From Niabella ginsenosidivorans (GTDB taxonomy: Bacteria; Bacteroidota; Bacteroidia; Chitinophagales; Chitinophagaceae), in the NCBI RefSeq assembly GCF_001654455.1, contig NZ_CP015772.1, positions 4,216,001-4,280,000 on the forward strand: 64,000 nucleotides of DNA. Direction: 5' to 3'. This document shows positions 38,701 to 47,302 of this stretch, in pieces (within the stretch, counting starts at the first letter, position 1; every line of letters starts with the position of its first letter). Made by a program: the position numbers and the translations under genes. The notes below the pieces were generated by a model. That model ran no database searches and was not told the DNA's origin. It saw nothing but the letters and a program-made list of their open reading frames with translations.

Positions 38701-38873
38701 CAGGTATCGGATCTATAGGAAACCGCTCCATAGCAACAGGTGCCGCATCAGGCCTGCTGATAGGCACTATCCTGGGGCTGCTGGTCATTCCTGTACTGTT
38801 TGTCGTTTTCCAATGGTTACAGGAAAAAGTAAAACCTCTAAAATTTGAGAAAAATTTTGATCATGAAATCTAA
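35724..38873 (+). CDS. RND efflux permease, HAE1/AcrB family
   Basis: A 1049-aa, 12-helix trimeric drug/proton antiporter. The N-terminus MIRTFINRPILSTVISVILV, the porter-domain motif PDIAPPTVNVRATYTGANAE, and the paired aspartates in helix 4 (AIGIVVDDAIVVVEAV) are diagnostic of proton-driven HAE1 pumps. The C-terminal half repeats the pattern (LIMLVGLLAKNAILIVEF). Length equals AcrB (1049). The last 11 bases overlap the outer-membrane factor gene. Likely exports hydrophobic drugs or detergents; substrate not predictable. Confidence 0.96.
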   Translation: MIRTFINRPILSTVISVILVLLGILGIVSLPVTQYPDIAPPTVNVRATYTGANAETVQKSVIIPIEEQVNGVEGMDYITSTAGNDGSATINVFFKQGIDPDIAAVNVQNRVARAAPLLPAEVTRAGVVTQKQQTSALMFLTFYTTNKDLNDVFLQNYLDINIIPGIKRIFGVGDAQVFGGKTYAMRIWLDPQKLAAYNIEPSDVVNAINSQSLEAAAGSLGQNNGASFEYVIKYKGKFNEQPEYENIIIKALGQGQYLRLKDVASVKLDALSYSGVGESSGYPGISMGIFQTPGSNAQQIIIDIKKYLKDAEKTLPKGISYVINYDTNEFLEASIEKVIHTLVEAFVLVFIVVFIFLQDFRSTLIPAIAVPVSIIGTFFFLNLMGFSLNLLTLFALVLAIGIVVDDAIVVVEAVHAKLDQGEKDAKKATMDAMHEITGAIISITLVMAAVFIPVTFISGPTGVFYKQFGITLIVAILISAVNALSLSPALCALLLRPHTDDHEHTKKNFLQRFFAGFNTAFHALTKRYGKAFVFLIRHKWVTLIILLASLGLIFFISSKTPTGFVPAEDRGIIFANVELPPSASMDRTYQAMKELTKKASRIPGVESVTFSTGRSLISGAGSNFGLGFVKLKAFKERNSAKGQGVDDIIKQLFGVGASIPDSRMIFFSPPSVPGFGNSAGFQFSLLDKSGASIQELDGTAQRFLGELMKRPEIQYAQTSFNTKYPQYEMVINVPRASEAGVSISSLLSTMQGYIGGIYAADFAKYGKQYRVMVQALPESRMDVNDLNSYFVKTGNGEMAPVSQFITLERAYGPQFVTRFNLFSSVDITGASNPGFSTGDAIKAVQEVAQSSLSTSYGIDYSGLTREEINAGSQTLIIFALSLVFVYFILSAQYESYIIPLAVLISLPLGVMGAYFGQWLFGLENNIYFQIALIMLVGLLAKNAILIVEFGVQRRHKGESIPMAAINAARARLRPILMTSFAFIAGMMPLVYATGIGSIGNRSIATGAASGLLIGTILGLLVIPVLFVVFQWLQEKVKPLKFEKNFDHEI

Positions 38874-40296
38874 TAGCAATAAAGGAACGAACTTATTTCT
38901 TTTTAAATTCATACCGCTTATCGTAATGGTGGTTTTGCTGCAGGCCTGCTTTGTAGCCAAACCTTACCAGAGGCCCGGGAATGTGCTGGACGATGCCCGT
39001 TATCGTACAGACCATTTACCGGAGGATACTACCAATATGGGCAATTTTTCCTGGAAAGAATTATTTACTGATGAAAAACTGGCAGCTTACATCAACCAGG
39101 CCCTGGACCAGAATCTGGACATCAGGAACGCCATTCAGCAGATCAATGCTGCTGAGGCCTATTTCAAACAGGGCAAAGCAGGTTTCTTTCCCACACTTTC
39201 AGTAGGCCCGTCCTATAACTGGTCCACCGGTTCCCTCAATACACAATTAGGGCAATTATCCGGCGGCAACCGTTTATTTTTGAATCAATATACCCTTTCC
39301 GGCACGCTCAACTGGGAAGCAGATATCTGGGGAAAAATCAAAAGCTCTAAAGATGCGGCGCTGGCAAGCCTGTTACAATCCCAGGCTGCGCACCAGGCAG
39401 TAAAATCCACCCTGGTAGCATCTATCGCCAATACCTATTACCAGTTGCTGGCACTTGATGAGCAAAAGAAGATCACGGAAGAAACCATAAATTACCGGGA
39501 GCGCTACCTGGAAACGACAAAGGCGCTGCAACAGGCAGGTACTGTTACCGCAGTTGCAGTTAGTCAAAGTGAGGCTTTGCTGTTAAATTCAAAAGGGCTG
39601 CTGGTGAACCTGAATAACAGCATCAAGCTGATGGAAAATGCTTTCTGTATGCTGCTGAGCATTCCGCCCCAGCCTGTTGAAAGAACCACGCTGGATCAGC
39701 AGCAGATCACTACGCCTTTGGCTATCGGTGTGCCCGTACAACTGCTGGCCAACCGTCCGGATGTAAAAACAGCCGAATTTGCATACATGAACGCTTTCTA
39801 TACTACCAATGCGGCAAAAGCAGCGTTCTACCCTTCGTTAACACTCAGTGCCAACGGGGGCCTGCAAAGTGTCCTCTTTGACAAGCTGTTCAGTGCCAGC
39901 TCTCTTTTTGGCTCTGTTACGGGCTCGCTCCTGCAACCTGTTCTGAACAAGCGCCAGATCCGTACCCAGTATGAAGTGTCCAGGGCCAACCAGGAGATGG
40001 CCTATAACTCATTCAAGAAAGCCGTTCTGAACGCCTCCAGGGAAGTGTCAGACGCCCTGTTTACATACGATGCGCAGTCAAAGCTCATCGACCTTAAAAA
40101 ACTGGAATTCCAGCAATATGATACTGCCACACAGTTTTCACAGGAACTGGTGAACAATGGCATGGGCAATTACCTGGACGTTATTACAGCCATGACCAAC
40201 GAGCTGCAGGCAGAGTTGAATTATGTGGATGCCAAATACGGCCGTTTGAATGCCATTGTACAACTGTACCAGGCATTGGGAGGCGGTTGGAGATAG
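38863..40296 (+). CDS. Outer-membrane efflux channel (TolC/OprM type, NodT family), lipoprotein
   Basis: About 477 aa. A lipoprotein signal ends in LLQAC (VMVVLLQACFVAKPYQRP). Two long helical repeats follow with the NodT-type features WKELFTDEKLAAYINQALDQ, NWEADIWGKIKSSKDAAL and LLANRPDVKTAEFAYMNAFY. It completes the tripartite pump. The ATG at 38863 lies inside the end of the permease gene; an in-frame ATG at 38845 is the alternative, but the shorter start gives a better signal sequence. Confidence 0.93.
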   Translation: MKSNSNKGTNLFLFKFIPLIVMVVLLQACFVAKPYQRPGNVLDDARYRTDHLPEDTTNMGNFSWKELFTDEKLAAYINQALDQNLDIRNAIQQINAAEAYFKQGKAGFFPTLSVGPSYNWSTGSLNTQLGQLSGGNRLFLNQYTLSGTLNWEADIWGKIKSSKDAALASLLQSQAAHQAVKSTLVASIANTYYQLLALDEQKKITEETINYRERYLETTKALQQAGTVTAVAVSQSEALLLNSKGLLVNLNNSIKLMENAFCMLLSIPPQPVERTTLDQQQITTPLAIGVPVQLLANRPDVKTAEFAYMNAFYTTNAAKAAFYPSLTLSANGGLQSVLFDKLFSASSLFGSVTGSLLQPVLNKRQIRTQYEVSRANQEMAYNSFKKAVLNASREVSDALFTYDAQSKLIDLKKLEFQQYDTATQFSQELVNNGMGNYLDVITAMTNELQAELNYVDAKYGRLNAIVQLYQALGGGWR

Positions 40297-40324
40297 AAGC
40301 TAAGCAACCGGTATTCCGCAAAAG

Positions 40325-40364
40325 GAAGCGGCCCCTCTGATAAGTTTGGCAGAGGGGCCGCTTC
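40325..40364 (+). terminator. Strong terminator hairpin after the RND operon
   Basis: A perfect 15-bp stem (40325-40339 with 40350-40364; core GCGGCCCCTCTG) with a 10-base loop, followed by TTTCC. It closes the efflux operon, and with its A-rich left flank may also serve the converging RDD gene. Confidence 0.85.
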
Positions 40365-40428
40365 TTTCCTGGTTCATTTTGCACTGACACTAAGGCGCTT
40401 CAGGGTGCAGCACATAAGTTTACGACCT

Positions 40429-41241
40429 TTAGCTGGTAGACAGGTAATTGTAATCCTCCAGCAATTTATCGAGGAACTGGTACGGTTCCATATCCGTTTC
40501 TACTTTCAGATATTCTTTTACACGATTCGCGGCAGATCTCAGCGGATCGTATTGATGTGTTTTCCGTGCGTTGTCCAGCAGGCTTTTGATCACATTCAGA
40601 TCGCGATCGTTAATCCGCATGACCTGCGGGAATATCGGCACATACCCCTCATTGATTTCCCGGAAGATCGTATTGGAAAGATCCTGTCGCTTATTCAGCC
40701 GGATCAGGATGGTATGTGCCAGCATATCGCCAATTCGTTGCGATTTTTTGGAAGAAGCTACCAGAATAATGTCCGTAAGCAAAAATCCAAATCCAAAAAG
40801 AAAAATGAGCGCAGACTGCAGGCTGTTTCCGCCCAGAGACAACAACAAAATAAGCAGCAGCACAATCCACAGATCAGATACCCGCAGCAGCCATCGTATT
40901 AAAAACTGGCTGATACTTGCCTTTCCGCCATTGACGTTCACTACACGCAGCTGCATTATTTTTTTCCCGATGCTTTGCCCGTTAGTGGTTATTTCCATGA
41001 TCGGGTGGTATAAAAAAAACGGTACTGCTGCTATCAGTCCGATGGCCCACATATTATGGGAGCTGTCATCATTCCAGGCATACCTACGGGATGCAATTCT
41101 ATCTACCAGCCAGCTCGCTGCAATAAGATAACAAACCTCTACGGCCATGTCGATCAATAAGGCCGCCATGCGCCGGCCAAAGCTGGGTACTTCAAAGGCT
41201 ACGTCAATATTAAAGGAAGTAGGAATACTGATTACAGGCAT
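40429..41241 (-). CDS. RDD-family membrane protein
   Basis: A 270-aa protein. The RDD domain (about residues 15-155) starts with FGRRMAALLIDMAVEVCYLI, where the family R and D residues are visible, and has GQSIGKKIMQLRVVNVNGG between helices; 4-5 membrane segments are present. A soluble helical C-terminus of about 100 residues follows. RDD genes in Bacteroidota often lie next to and divergent from the SpoIIM-like gene of the DUF58/MoxR operon; here that operon begins 3 kb away beyond a surface-protein gene. Some RDD proteins act as ion antiporters; the role here is unknown. Confidence 0.85.
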   Translation of the reverse strand: MPVISIPTSFNIDVAFEVPSFGRRMAALLIDMAVEVCYLIAASWLVDRIASRRYAWNDDSSHNMWAIGLIAAVPFFLYHPIMEITTNGQSIGKKIMQLRVVNVNGGKASISQFLIRWLLRVSDLWIVLLLILLLSLGGNSLQSALIFLFGFGFLLTDIILVASSKKSQRIGDMLAHTILIRLNKRQDLSNTIFREINEGYVPIFPQVMRINDRDLNVIKSLLDNARKTHQYDPLRSAANRVKEYLKVETDMEPYQFLDKLLEDYNYLSTS

Positions 41242-41330
41242 TTCTTCAATTTTCTGCTATATGGTAAAACAGGTGGCATTGCTTTAGCGAAGTTAAGCAG
41301 AAGAAGGTTTGCTCCTGTCAGAACCCATAT

Positions 41331-41359
41331 AAAAAAGGCGGCATTTTAGTTGCCGCCTT
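41331..41359 (-). terminator. Terminator of the surface-protein gene
   Basis: Minus strand: AAGGCGGCA, a 7-base loop, TGCCGCCTT, then a T-run (complement of the A-run 41331-41336). It lies 25 bases after the stop codon at 41384. Confidence 0.9.
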
Positions 41360-41383
41360 AACATCAGACACCTACCCTTTTAT

Positions 41384-43519
41384 TTATGGTTGCTTTACAG
41401 CCTTTACAACTTTAGAATAGTGAACCTGGCCGTCCTTGTCATACTGGGCGATCCGGATATACAGGCTGCTATCTCCTCCTGTATTCACCTCATCCCTGTT
41501 CTTATTACAGGAAACACCCACTGCAACCAGGAAGACAAGCATTAACATTCCCTTTAGAAAACGAATCCTTATTAAGGGTATTGCTAACAATGCCATCAAA
41601 CCAATACTGGCCAGTGCCAACCCCGAAAAGCTTTGTGTAAAGCTATATTGAATGGGCGAGGTGGCATTTCCGTTCTCAGCTTTTGAAGGTGTAGTATATA
41701 TGGCCTTCCAAACTTTTCCGTCAACAGAAGCTTCTACCTGGTATTCCTTACAGTTATTTTCTGTGAGCGTTTCCCAGTTTACGGTTAGATTGCCATCTTT
41801 AATGAAGGCGCTTACAGGACCAAAGCTTACCGGCAATGAAATATCAGTGGAAGCAAAAGCACCATATATCCGAACGGTATTTGCTACTGAAGCCAGAGAT
41901 CCCACGCTGATTCTTACTTCATCAAACGGCTGACTGGCTACAAAGCCGGCATTAAAGTCGCCGGAGCCGGAACCGAAGATCGGGCCAAGCACGGTCAGGT
42001 TCAGCAGGCTGTTGGATGACTGGCTTTCCTGGAGCGTGCCATCCAGCCATGTTTCTATGGTAATACTGTTGAACAGGTCTGCCTCAAGAAGACCGGAAAG
42101 ACTGCTAAGGTTGAATCCGACGCCCGTTCCTGCCGGGAAAACATCTTTCGCATCCAGGATAGATATGGATCCCTTGGATGCAGCGCCCGCTAATACACTG
42201 ATCGTTGCATAATTATCAGGATTATTATCAATGAGGTTCTCGGGAGTTTCTATGGTTCCGTTACCACCCACAGCGCCATCAAAACCCGTTCTGGTGCTAT
42301 TGATAACTGCCGGGAATTCCGGTTGTGCAATACGATAGGATTGATTGGGCGCGATCGTACCGGGGCACAGGCTGTTTATGATCACATCAAACACCTGTGT
42401 AACTCCCAGATCCACGCCAACAAGCGCCTGATTATTTACAATCAGCCGTGCTTCGTCAAAGGGTTCGCTTGTTACCGCGCCTACCGTTTGCCTTCCGCTG
42501 CTGCTTAAAAGGGCGGCGCCCACCAGCAGTGATGAACCACTGAAGGTTTGCTGCTGCACCCCATCCAGGTAAGTAACAAGTGTAAATGCACTTAATGCCG
42601 ACAGGGAAATCAGGCTGCTGTTCTGAATGTCAAACCCAACAAAATAACCTGCGGGGTAATCAGCAACCGTATTTTTTACAGAAACAAATGCGGTACCTGC
42701 TACACTGGCCACGGTACTGATACTGGCAGCAGTGCTGGTACTTGCATCTACAATATTGGAAAGGTTACTTACTGCCGTAACGGCAACGGCGCCGGTTATA
42801 CCGGATTGTGCTACTACAGGATGGGTTGAAAAAGACAGCAGTGTATTGGTATTGCAATCCGGTACCGGACCTGCACTACAGGAACCTGTACCTCTCATAA
42901 ACGCATAATAAACATTGTAAACACCGGCACCCAGGGTTGACGAAATAGTAAGACGCAGCTGATCATAAGGCTTATTGGTATAAAAGCCCACTTCATAAGC
43001 ACCAGAGATCAGGCTACTGGATGCTGCCAGCAGGCTGCTACCCGGCATGGTTTCCTGTACTACTCCGTCATTCAGTGTGGTAACAGTTATGGAACCCAGC
43101 GCAGACAGGTTCAATAAACCGCTTCCGATCAGGAACCCTGCATAGTTACCGGCACTATATGTATTCGCATTGTCGGTAACATTCAGCGTCAGGCTGCCAC
43201 CAACAACAATAGTACCTACAGCAGCGTTGGCCAGGTCGTTATCAATGACCCTGGGGACGGTATTGGTTAAACCTGACAGCCAGCTGGATAAACCCGTGTT
43301 CGTTCCGTTTGCCGTAAAGGAAGCTGTAAACGTACCGCCTCCGTTAACCATTGGCACAGGTGTCATGGAACAGCTTAAAGCAGTTTGCTGTGCATAACCG
43401 GTTCTAAGGGAAAGCGTCGTAACAATTAATAAAAACAGGGACAATAAAGATCCCTTGCCAGCCAGCCTCGTGAATATTGAGTACTTGCCGGCCACCAACA
43501 ACATCTGTTTTTGTTTCAT
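41384..43519 (-). CDS. Large surface protein: three repeats plus a fibronectin-like domain split by a two-helix membrane segment
   Basis: About 711 aa. A long signal peptide (MKQKQMLLVAGKYSIFTRLA to near RTGYAQ) is followed by three repeats of about 140 residues, each with a V/L-D-N/A start, a F/GFLIG/GFD block, a LDG-V/T-Q segment, a GSSLL block and P-F/Y-DE/Q-R-L/I (for example SEPFDEARLIV and SQPFDEVRISV). The C-terminus has the Bacteroidota fibronectin-like start WETLTENNCKEYQVEASVDG, but before its last strands (LYIRIAQYDKDGQVHYSKVV) come two hydrophobic helices (LALASIGLMALLAIPLI and MLMLVFLVAVGVSC) joined by RIRFLKG. Function is unknown, probably adhesion or cell-envelope structure. 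The ATG at 43519 gives the signal peptide; a GTG/ATG further upstream would lengthen it without sense. Confidence 0.75.
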   Translation of the reverse strand: MKQKQMLLVAGKYSIFTRLAGKGSLLSLFLLIVTTLSLRTGYAQQTALSCSMTPVPMVNGGGTFTASFTANGTNTGLSSWLSGLTNTVPRVIDNDLANAAVGTIVVGGSLTLNVTDNANTYSAGNYAGFLIGSGLLNLSALGSITVTTLNDGVVQETMPGSSLLAASSSLISGAYEVGFYTNKPYDQLRLTISSTLGAGVYNVYYAFMRGTGSCSAGPVPDCNTNTLLSFSTHPVVAQSGITGAVAVTAVSNLSNIVDASTSTAASISTVASVAGTAFVSVKNTVADYPAGYFVGFDIQNSSLISLSALSAFTLVTYLDGVQQQTFSGSSLLVGAALLSSSGRQTVGAVTSEPFDEARLIVNNQALVGVDLGVTQVFDVIINSLCPGTIAPNQSYRIAQPEFPAVINSTRTGFDGAVGGNGTIETPENLIDNNPDNYATISVLAGAASKGSISILDAKDVFPAGTGVGFNLSSLSGLLEADLFNSITIETWLDGTLQESQSSNSLLNLTVLGPIFGSGSGDFNAGFVASQPFDEVRISVGSLASVANTVRIYGAFASTDISLPVSFGPVSAFIKDGNLTVNWETLTENNCKEYQVEASVDGKVWKAIYTTPSKAENGNATSPIQYSFTQSFSGLALASIGLMALLAIPLIRIRFLKGMLMLVFLVAVGVSCNKNRDEVNTGGDSSLYIRIAQYDKDGQVHYSKVVKAVKQP

Positions 43520-44040
43520 AATAAAAGGCATTAGAGGTGAATAATTACTGATATTAGCTTTGTAGAGAAGGCTTAAATTGGCAGCAGGTGTTCCATAAAG
43601 AGCAAGTCGTTGCATTGTCCTTACTTTAACAGGAACGGAATAAGCATAGGCTCCCCATTAAGACCCATATTGTCTTTTTGTATCAGGCAGGAAGTGTATA
43701 ATATTTACAGTCAGACACTGCTTTAAATAAGTGTCTGCCCGATAAAATATACCGATTGGCCACGCCGGTACAAATTATGTACACAATTGCCCGTAAAGCA
43801 TCCTATGGCTACTGAATGTTTTTTGCTGGTCTTTTAAACCTGGTTTAGATTGTTTAATTAAGAATTTAGAGAATTTCTGTTATGTTTTACCAATTATTGC
43901 TGAGAGTAGCTACCGTCAATAAACAGCCTAACTTTAGTATTGCAAATATCTAATCTTCCAAATCAGTGTATCGTTTTGACATAAGATCAGTTCTTTGGGC
44001 ATACTCAAAAGCAAACTTATCGATCAAACATGACGAAGTT

Positions 44041-44072
44041 AAAATTTTATTACAAATAATAAAATTTTTTTT
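44041..44072. repeat. A/T-only perfect hairpin in a 754-base gap
   Basis: AAAATTTTATTA, CAAA, TAATAAAATTTT: a 12-bp perfect stem with a 4-base loop, followed by four T, so terminator-like for a plus-strand transcript. A second hairpin CAGACACT/AGTGTCTG is at 43712-43737. The gap 43520-44273 is AT-rich and shows no protein gene; an unannotated small RNA is possible but not shown. Confidence 0.45.
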
Positions 44073-44273
44073 ATGCTGCCGCTATAAATTGAAACAAAAC
44101 GGCAATGAGCCCTTGGTGCAGGCAGCCTGTTTCCGGCACTGATGAACGGCAGGAACAATACCTTATTCGTTCACTGGTGGTCTGAGTTTAATTTCAGAGA
44201 TCAACACCGGCAATACAGTCCCAATTTGTAAAAGTTGTATAAAAATTTGTATTTTGTCAAAAATTCAATTTAC

Positions 44274-45251
44274 TTGAGAGAAGCACTGTTTATAAAAAAA
44301 AACAAGGACCGCTGGCTGAACAACCAAAGTGCCCCGCCCCAGTCACCAGACGAAATGGCAAAAGTCTTTACACAACTGGTAGATGACCTGGCCTATGCCA
44401 AGACCTTTTATCCTACAAGCAAAACAGTACAATACCTCAATAAGCAGGCCTCTGATATGTATCTAAGCATTTATCAGAACCGAAAAGAAGAATCAAGCCG
44501 CCTGGTTTATTACTGGAAATATGAATTGCCCCTGCTTATTCATAAGCACCGCAAATCATTGTTATTTTCCTTTGTATTATTTATGACCTTCTTTTTACTG
44601 GCATTTTTTGTGGCAGTAAAAGATGCTGAACTGGCCAGTAACTTTTTTGGGAACAGTTATGTGGAAAAGACCCTGGAGAATATTAAGGAAGGCAATCCTT
44701 TTGGAATTTATGAAACCGGCAATCCCATTCTCAGTTGGTTGGGTATTATGATCAATAATATAAAAGTGGCCTTTCTTTCTTTTACTTCCGGCATATTTTG
44801 TGGCATTCCCACCATGTACCTGCTGGCATATAACGGTGCCATGCTGGGCATATTTGACCAGCTTTTTGTTGCGCATGGATTTGGCGTGCAGTTCTGGCTG
44901 GTGGTATTTGTTCATGGCACGCTGGAAATTACCGCGCTTATTGTTGCGGCCACAGCCGGTTTTGTATTGGGCAAAAGTTTTCTTTTTCCGGGTACAAAAA
45001 AGCGTATAGACGCCTTTCGGGATGGTGCAAAAGATGGGGTAAAGATCATGATCGGCATTTTGCCCGCTTTTGTGATCGCCGCCTTTTTTGAAGGTCTTTT
45101 TACCAGGTTGTATAATGATATAGCCTGGCTTACCACTTTTCTTACCACAGCTTCCGTTCTGTTTGTGATCTGGTATTTTATCATTTACCCGGTACAACTG
45201 GTACGCAAAAAGAAAAAAGGCCTTGAGGAGGGCGGGGCATTACATGCATAA
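44274..45251 (+). CDS. SpoIIM-family membrane protein
   Basis: About 325 aa. A charged cytosolic start (MREALFIKKNKDRWLNN, reading the TTG as Met) is followed by 5-6 membrane helices with the SpoIIM-type block AYNGAMLGIFDQLFVAHGFG and FVHGTLEITALIVAATAGFV. The start codon is TTG at 44274, where homology begins; an ATG at 44235 would add a 13-residue leader. It heads the operon with DUF4129, DUF4350, MoxR and DUF58 genes, which is conserved in Bacteroidota but of unclear function. Confidence 0.87.
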   Translation: MREALFIKKNKDRWLNNQSAPPQSPDEMAKVFTQLVDDLAYAKTFYPTSKTVQYLNKQASDMYLSIYQNRKEESSRLVYYWKYELPLLIHKHRKSLLFSFVLFMTFFLLAFFVAVKDAELASNFFGNSYVEKTLENIKEGNPFGIYETGNPILSWLGIMINNIKVAFLSFTSGIFCGIPTMYLLAYNGAMLGIFDQLFVAHGFGVQFWLVVFVHGTLEITALIVAATAGFVLGKSFLFPGTKKRIDAFRDGAKDGVKIMIGILPAFVIAAFFEGLFTRLYNDIAWLTTFLTTASVLFVIWYFIIYPVQLVRKKKKGLEEGGALHA

Positions 45252-46056
45252 AATTTTAAAAAAAATGTTGCTCCTGTCCGCCTGGCTGATGCTTACAGCA
45301 ACCGGTATGCAGGCACAGGAAACAGATTCAGCCGGTACAGGGCAACCAGATACAGTGTACGCTGACAAAGTCCCGGTGTCTGTTGAAAATTATGACCCTT
45401 ATAGTTCAACAGCAACTGAAAATGATCACGATTTTGATAATATTGAAGACTACAATAAAGAGCGGGTGCAGATAAGAAGTATACCGGATAGTTTTGTAAA
45501 ACGCCTGCAAAATGACCCGCATTTCGGATACATCAAAACAGGGTTGAAAAAAAAGGAACAGGAGCATCCGGCTGCTCCCCGGAACCAACAGATAAGATCA
45601 ACCACCAACTGGACCACTGTGATTCCCTACATAGCTATTGCAATATTTGTGGTCATATTGATCTGGTATCTTGTAAACAACAATTTTATCCTGCTGAAAC
45701 GAAAAAGCGTCTCCGTATCAGCAAGCCATTATCAGGATGAGCACAAAGACATCTTTTCCATTGACTATGCAGCCGGGATCCAAAAGGCTGTAGGGCAAAA
45801 AAATTACCGGCTGGCGATCCGTCTTCAGTACCTGGAACTGCTGAAAAATCTATCTGAGCGGAAACTCATCCATTTTATGCCGGATAAAACAAATTTTGAA
45901 TACCTGATGCAGCTGCGCAGCAGTGGTTATTATGATGATTTTTTTTCCGTTACGCGGAATTATGAATATAGCTGGTACGGCCTGTTTGATATAACGGAGC
46001 CGGCATACCAGAAAATAAACAATGCCTTTCAACAATTTAAACAAAAACTCAAATAG
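45244..46056 (+). CDS. DUF4129-domain membrane protein
   Basis: About 270 aa. Signal peptide (MHKILKKMLLLSAWLMLTAT to MQAQ), an extracytoplasmic acidic part, one membrane helix (TVIPYIAIAIFVVILIWYLV, about residue 130) and a cytosolic C-terminal DUF4129 domain with YRLAIRLQYLELLKNLSERK and YEYSWYGLFDITEPAYQKI. The ATG at 45244 overlaps the end of the SpoIIM-like gene by 8 bases. DUF4129 accompanies MoxR/DUF58 genes in many phyla. Confidence 0.85.
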   Translation: MHKILKKMLLLSAWLMLTATGMQAQETDSAGTGQPDTVYADKVPVSVENYDPYSSTATENDHDFDNIEDYNKERVQIRSIPDSFVKRLQNDPHFGYIKTGLKKKEQEHPAAPRNQQIRSTTNWTTVIPYIAIAIFVVILIWYLVNNNFILLKRKSVSVSASHYQDEHKDIFSIDYAAGIQKAVGQKNYRLAIRLQYLELLKNLSERKLIHFMPDKTNFEYLMQLRSSGYYDDFFSVTRNYEYSWYGLFDITEPAYQKINNAFQQFKQKLK

Positions 46057-46065
46057 CTGGTCTTT

Positions 46066-47289
46066 TTGAAAAAAACACTTCCATACCTGCTGGGACTCCT
46101 GCTGATTGCCGTTATCCTGCTGCTGTTATTTAAAAGCGGGGAAGACACAGAAAAAAAATACAATACTTATATCTCTTTTAAAAAAGAAGACAAAAATCCT
46201 TATGGCACCTATGTAGTTTATAACGGTCTGAAACATCTTTTTCCTTCGGCTGCCATAGCCATCAATCAAAAGGATATTTTAGCCAGCACCGTCTTTTACC
46301 CGAATAAAGAAGATCAGTTCTTTGTAAGTATCAGTCCGCAGGTGCTGCTAAATGAAGAAGAGCTGGACGCATTGCTGCAGTTTATTAAAAACGGAAATTA
46401 CGCCTTCATCAGTTGTTTTGCACTGGGCAGTGACGTTGAAAATTATATTGAGGCCAGAACCAGCTTAGGAAATACGATATCCTACCCTAGCGGAGCCTAC
46501 GGACCAGACTCCCTATCGGTTGAGCTGGACAGCGTGCCCTTACCCTCAACCTACAGTGCTGCCTATCCGGGGGTGGCTATTGAAGGCGCATTTGTAAGAA
46601 CCAACAGAAGCACTACCAGGATCATTGGCCGCGGCAATGAAGGCAAGGCTAATTTTATTGAACTGAAAAAAGGAAAGGGAGCCCTGTTCCTCCACCTTTC
46701 ACCCTTAACATTCAGCAATTATTTCTTATTATACAAAAACAATATTTCATATTTGAACCAGGCCTTCTCTCTGGTACCGCAGCATATTACCACGGTTATA
46801 TGGGATGAGTATTACAGGAAACGGAAAACCAGTCAGCCGGGCAGGGAAGATGGCTGGTTCACTGCGATTATGAAAGAACGCTCCTTCCGTAGCGGTATTC
46901 TCCTGGCGCTGGCGCTGCTTCTGATCTTTGCCCTGCTGGAGATGCGCCGCCGTCAGCGTTTTATACCGGTTATTGAACCACCCAGAAATGATACCCTGGA
47001 TTTTGTAAAAACAATGGGGCTGCTCTATTATGAAAAGAGAGATAATGTAAACCTCGCCCAGAAAATGAGCGCTTATTTCCAGGAGCACCTGCGCAACAAA
47101 TATCATATTTTTTCAAAAGAGCTGAACAATGATTACATACAGGAAGTAAGCGACAAGAGCGGTGTAAGCGCGGCATTGGTGGAAGAGATCGTAACGCAGA
47201 TCAAAAACACAGAAGCAAAAGGCACCATTTCAGACACGGAACTGATCGTGCTGCAGGCCAACATTGAAAAATTCTATAACAATATATAA
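46066..47289 (+). CDS. DUF4350-domain membrane protein
   Basis: A 407-aa protein with an N-terminal membrane helix (KTLPYLLGLLLIAVILLLLF), a DUF4350 domain of class I amidotransferase-like fold (NPYGTYVVYNGLKHLFPSAA, YAFISCFALG), a second membrane helix (about 280-300, ILLALALLLIFALLEM) and a cytosolic tail. The start is TTG at 46066, 9 bases after the DUF4129 stop. The family member acts with the neighbouring MoxR/DUF58 proteins, by context only. Confidence 0.83.
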   Translation: MKKTLPYLLGLLLIAVILLLLFKSGEDTEKKYNTYISFKKEDKNPYGTYVVYNGLKHLFPSAAIAINQKDILASTVFYPNKEDQFFVSISPQVLLNEEELDALLQFIKNGNYAFISCFALGSDVENYIEARTSLGNTISYPSGAYGPDSLSVELDSVPLPSTYSAAYPGVAIEGAFVRTNRSTTRIIGRGNEGKANFIELKKGKGALFLHLSPLTFSNYFLLYKNNISYLNQAFSLVPQHITTVIWDEYYRKRKTSQPGREDGWFTAIMKERSFRSGILLALALLLIFALLEMRRRQRFIPVIEPPRNDTLDFVKTMGLLYYEKRDNVNLAQKMSAYFQEHLRNKYHIFSKELNNDYIQEVSDKSGVSAALVEEIVTQIKNTEAKGTISDTELIVLQANIEKFYNNI

Positions 47290-47302
47290 AACAGATAAAC
47301 AC

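Noticed and set aside
44595-45197. A 200-codon minus-strand open frame opposite the SpoIIM-like gene
   Set aside because: Antisense shadow with no recognisable domain.
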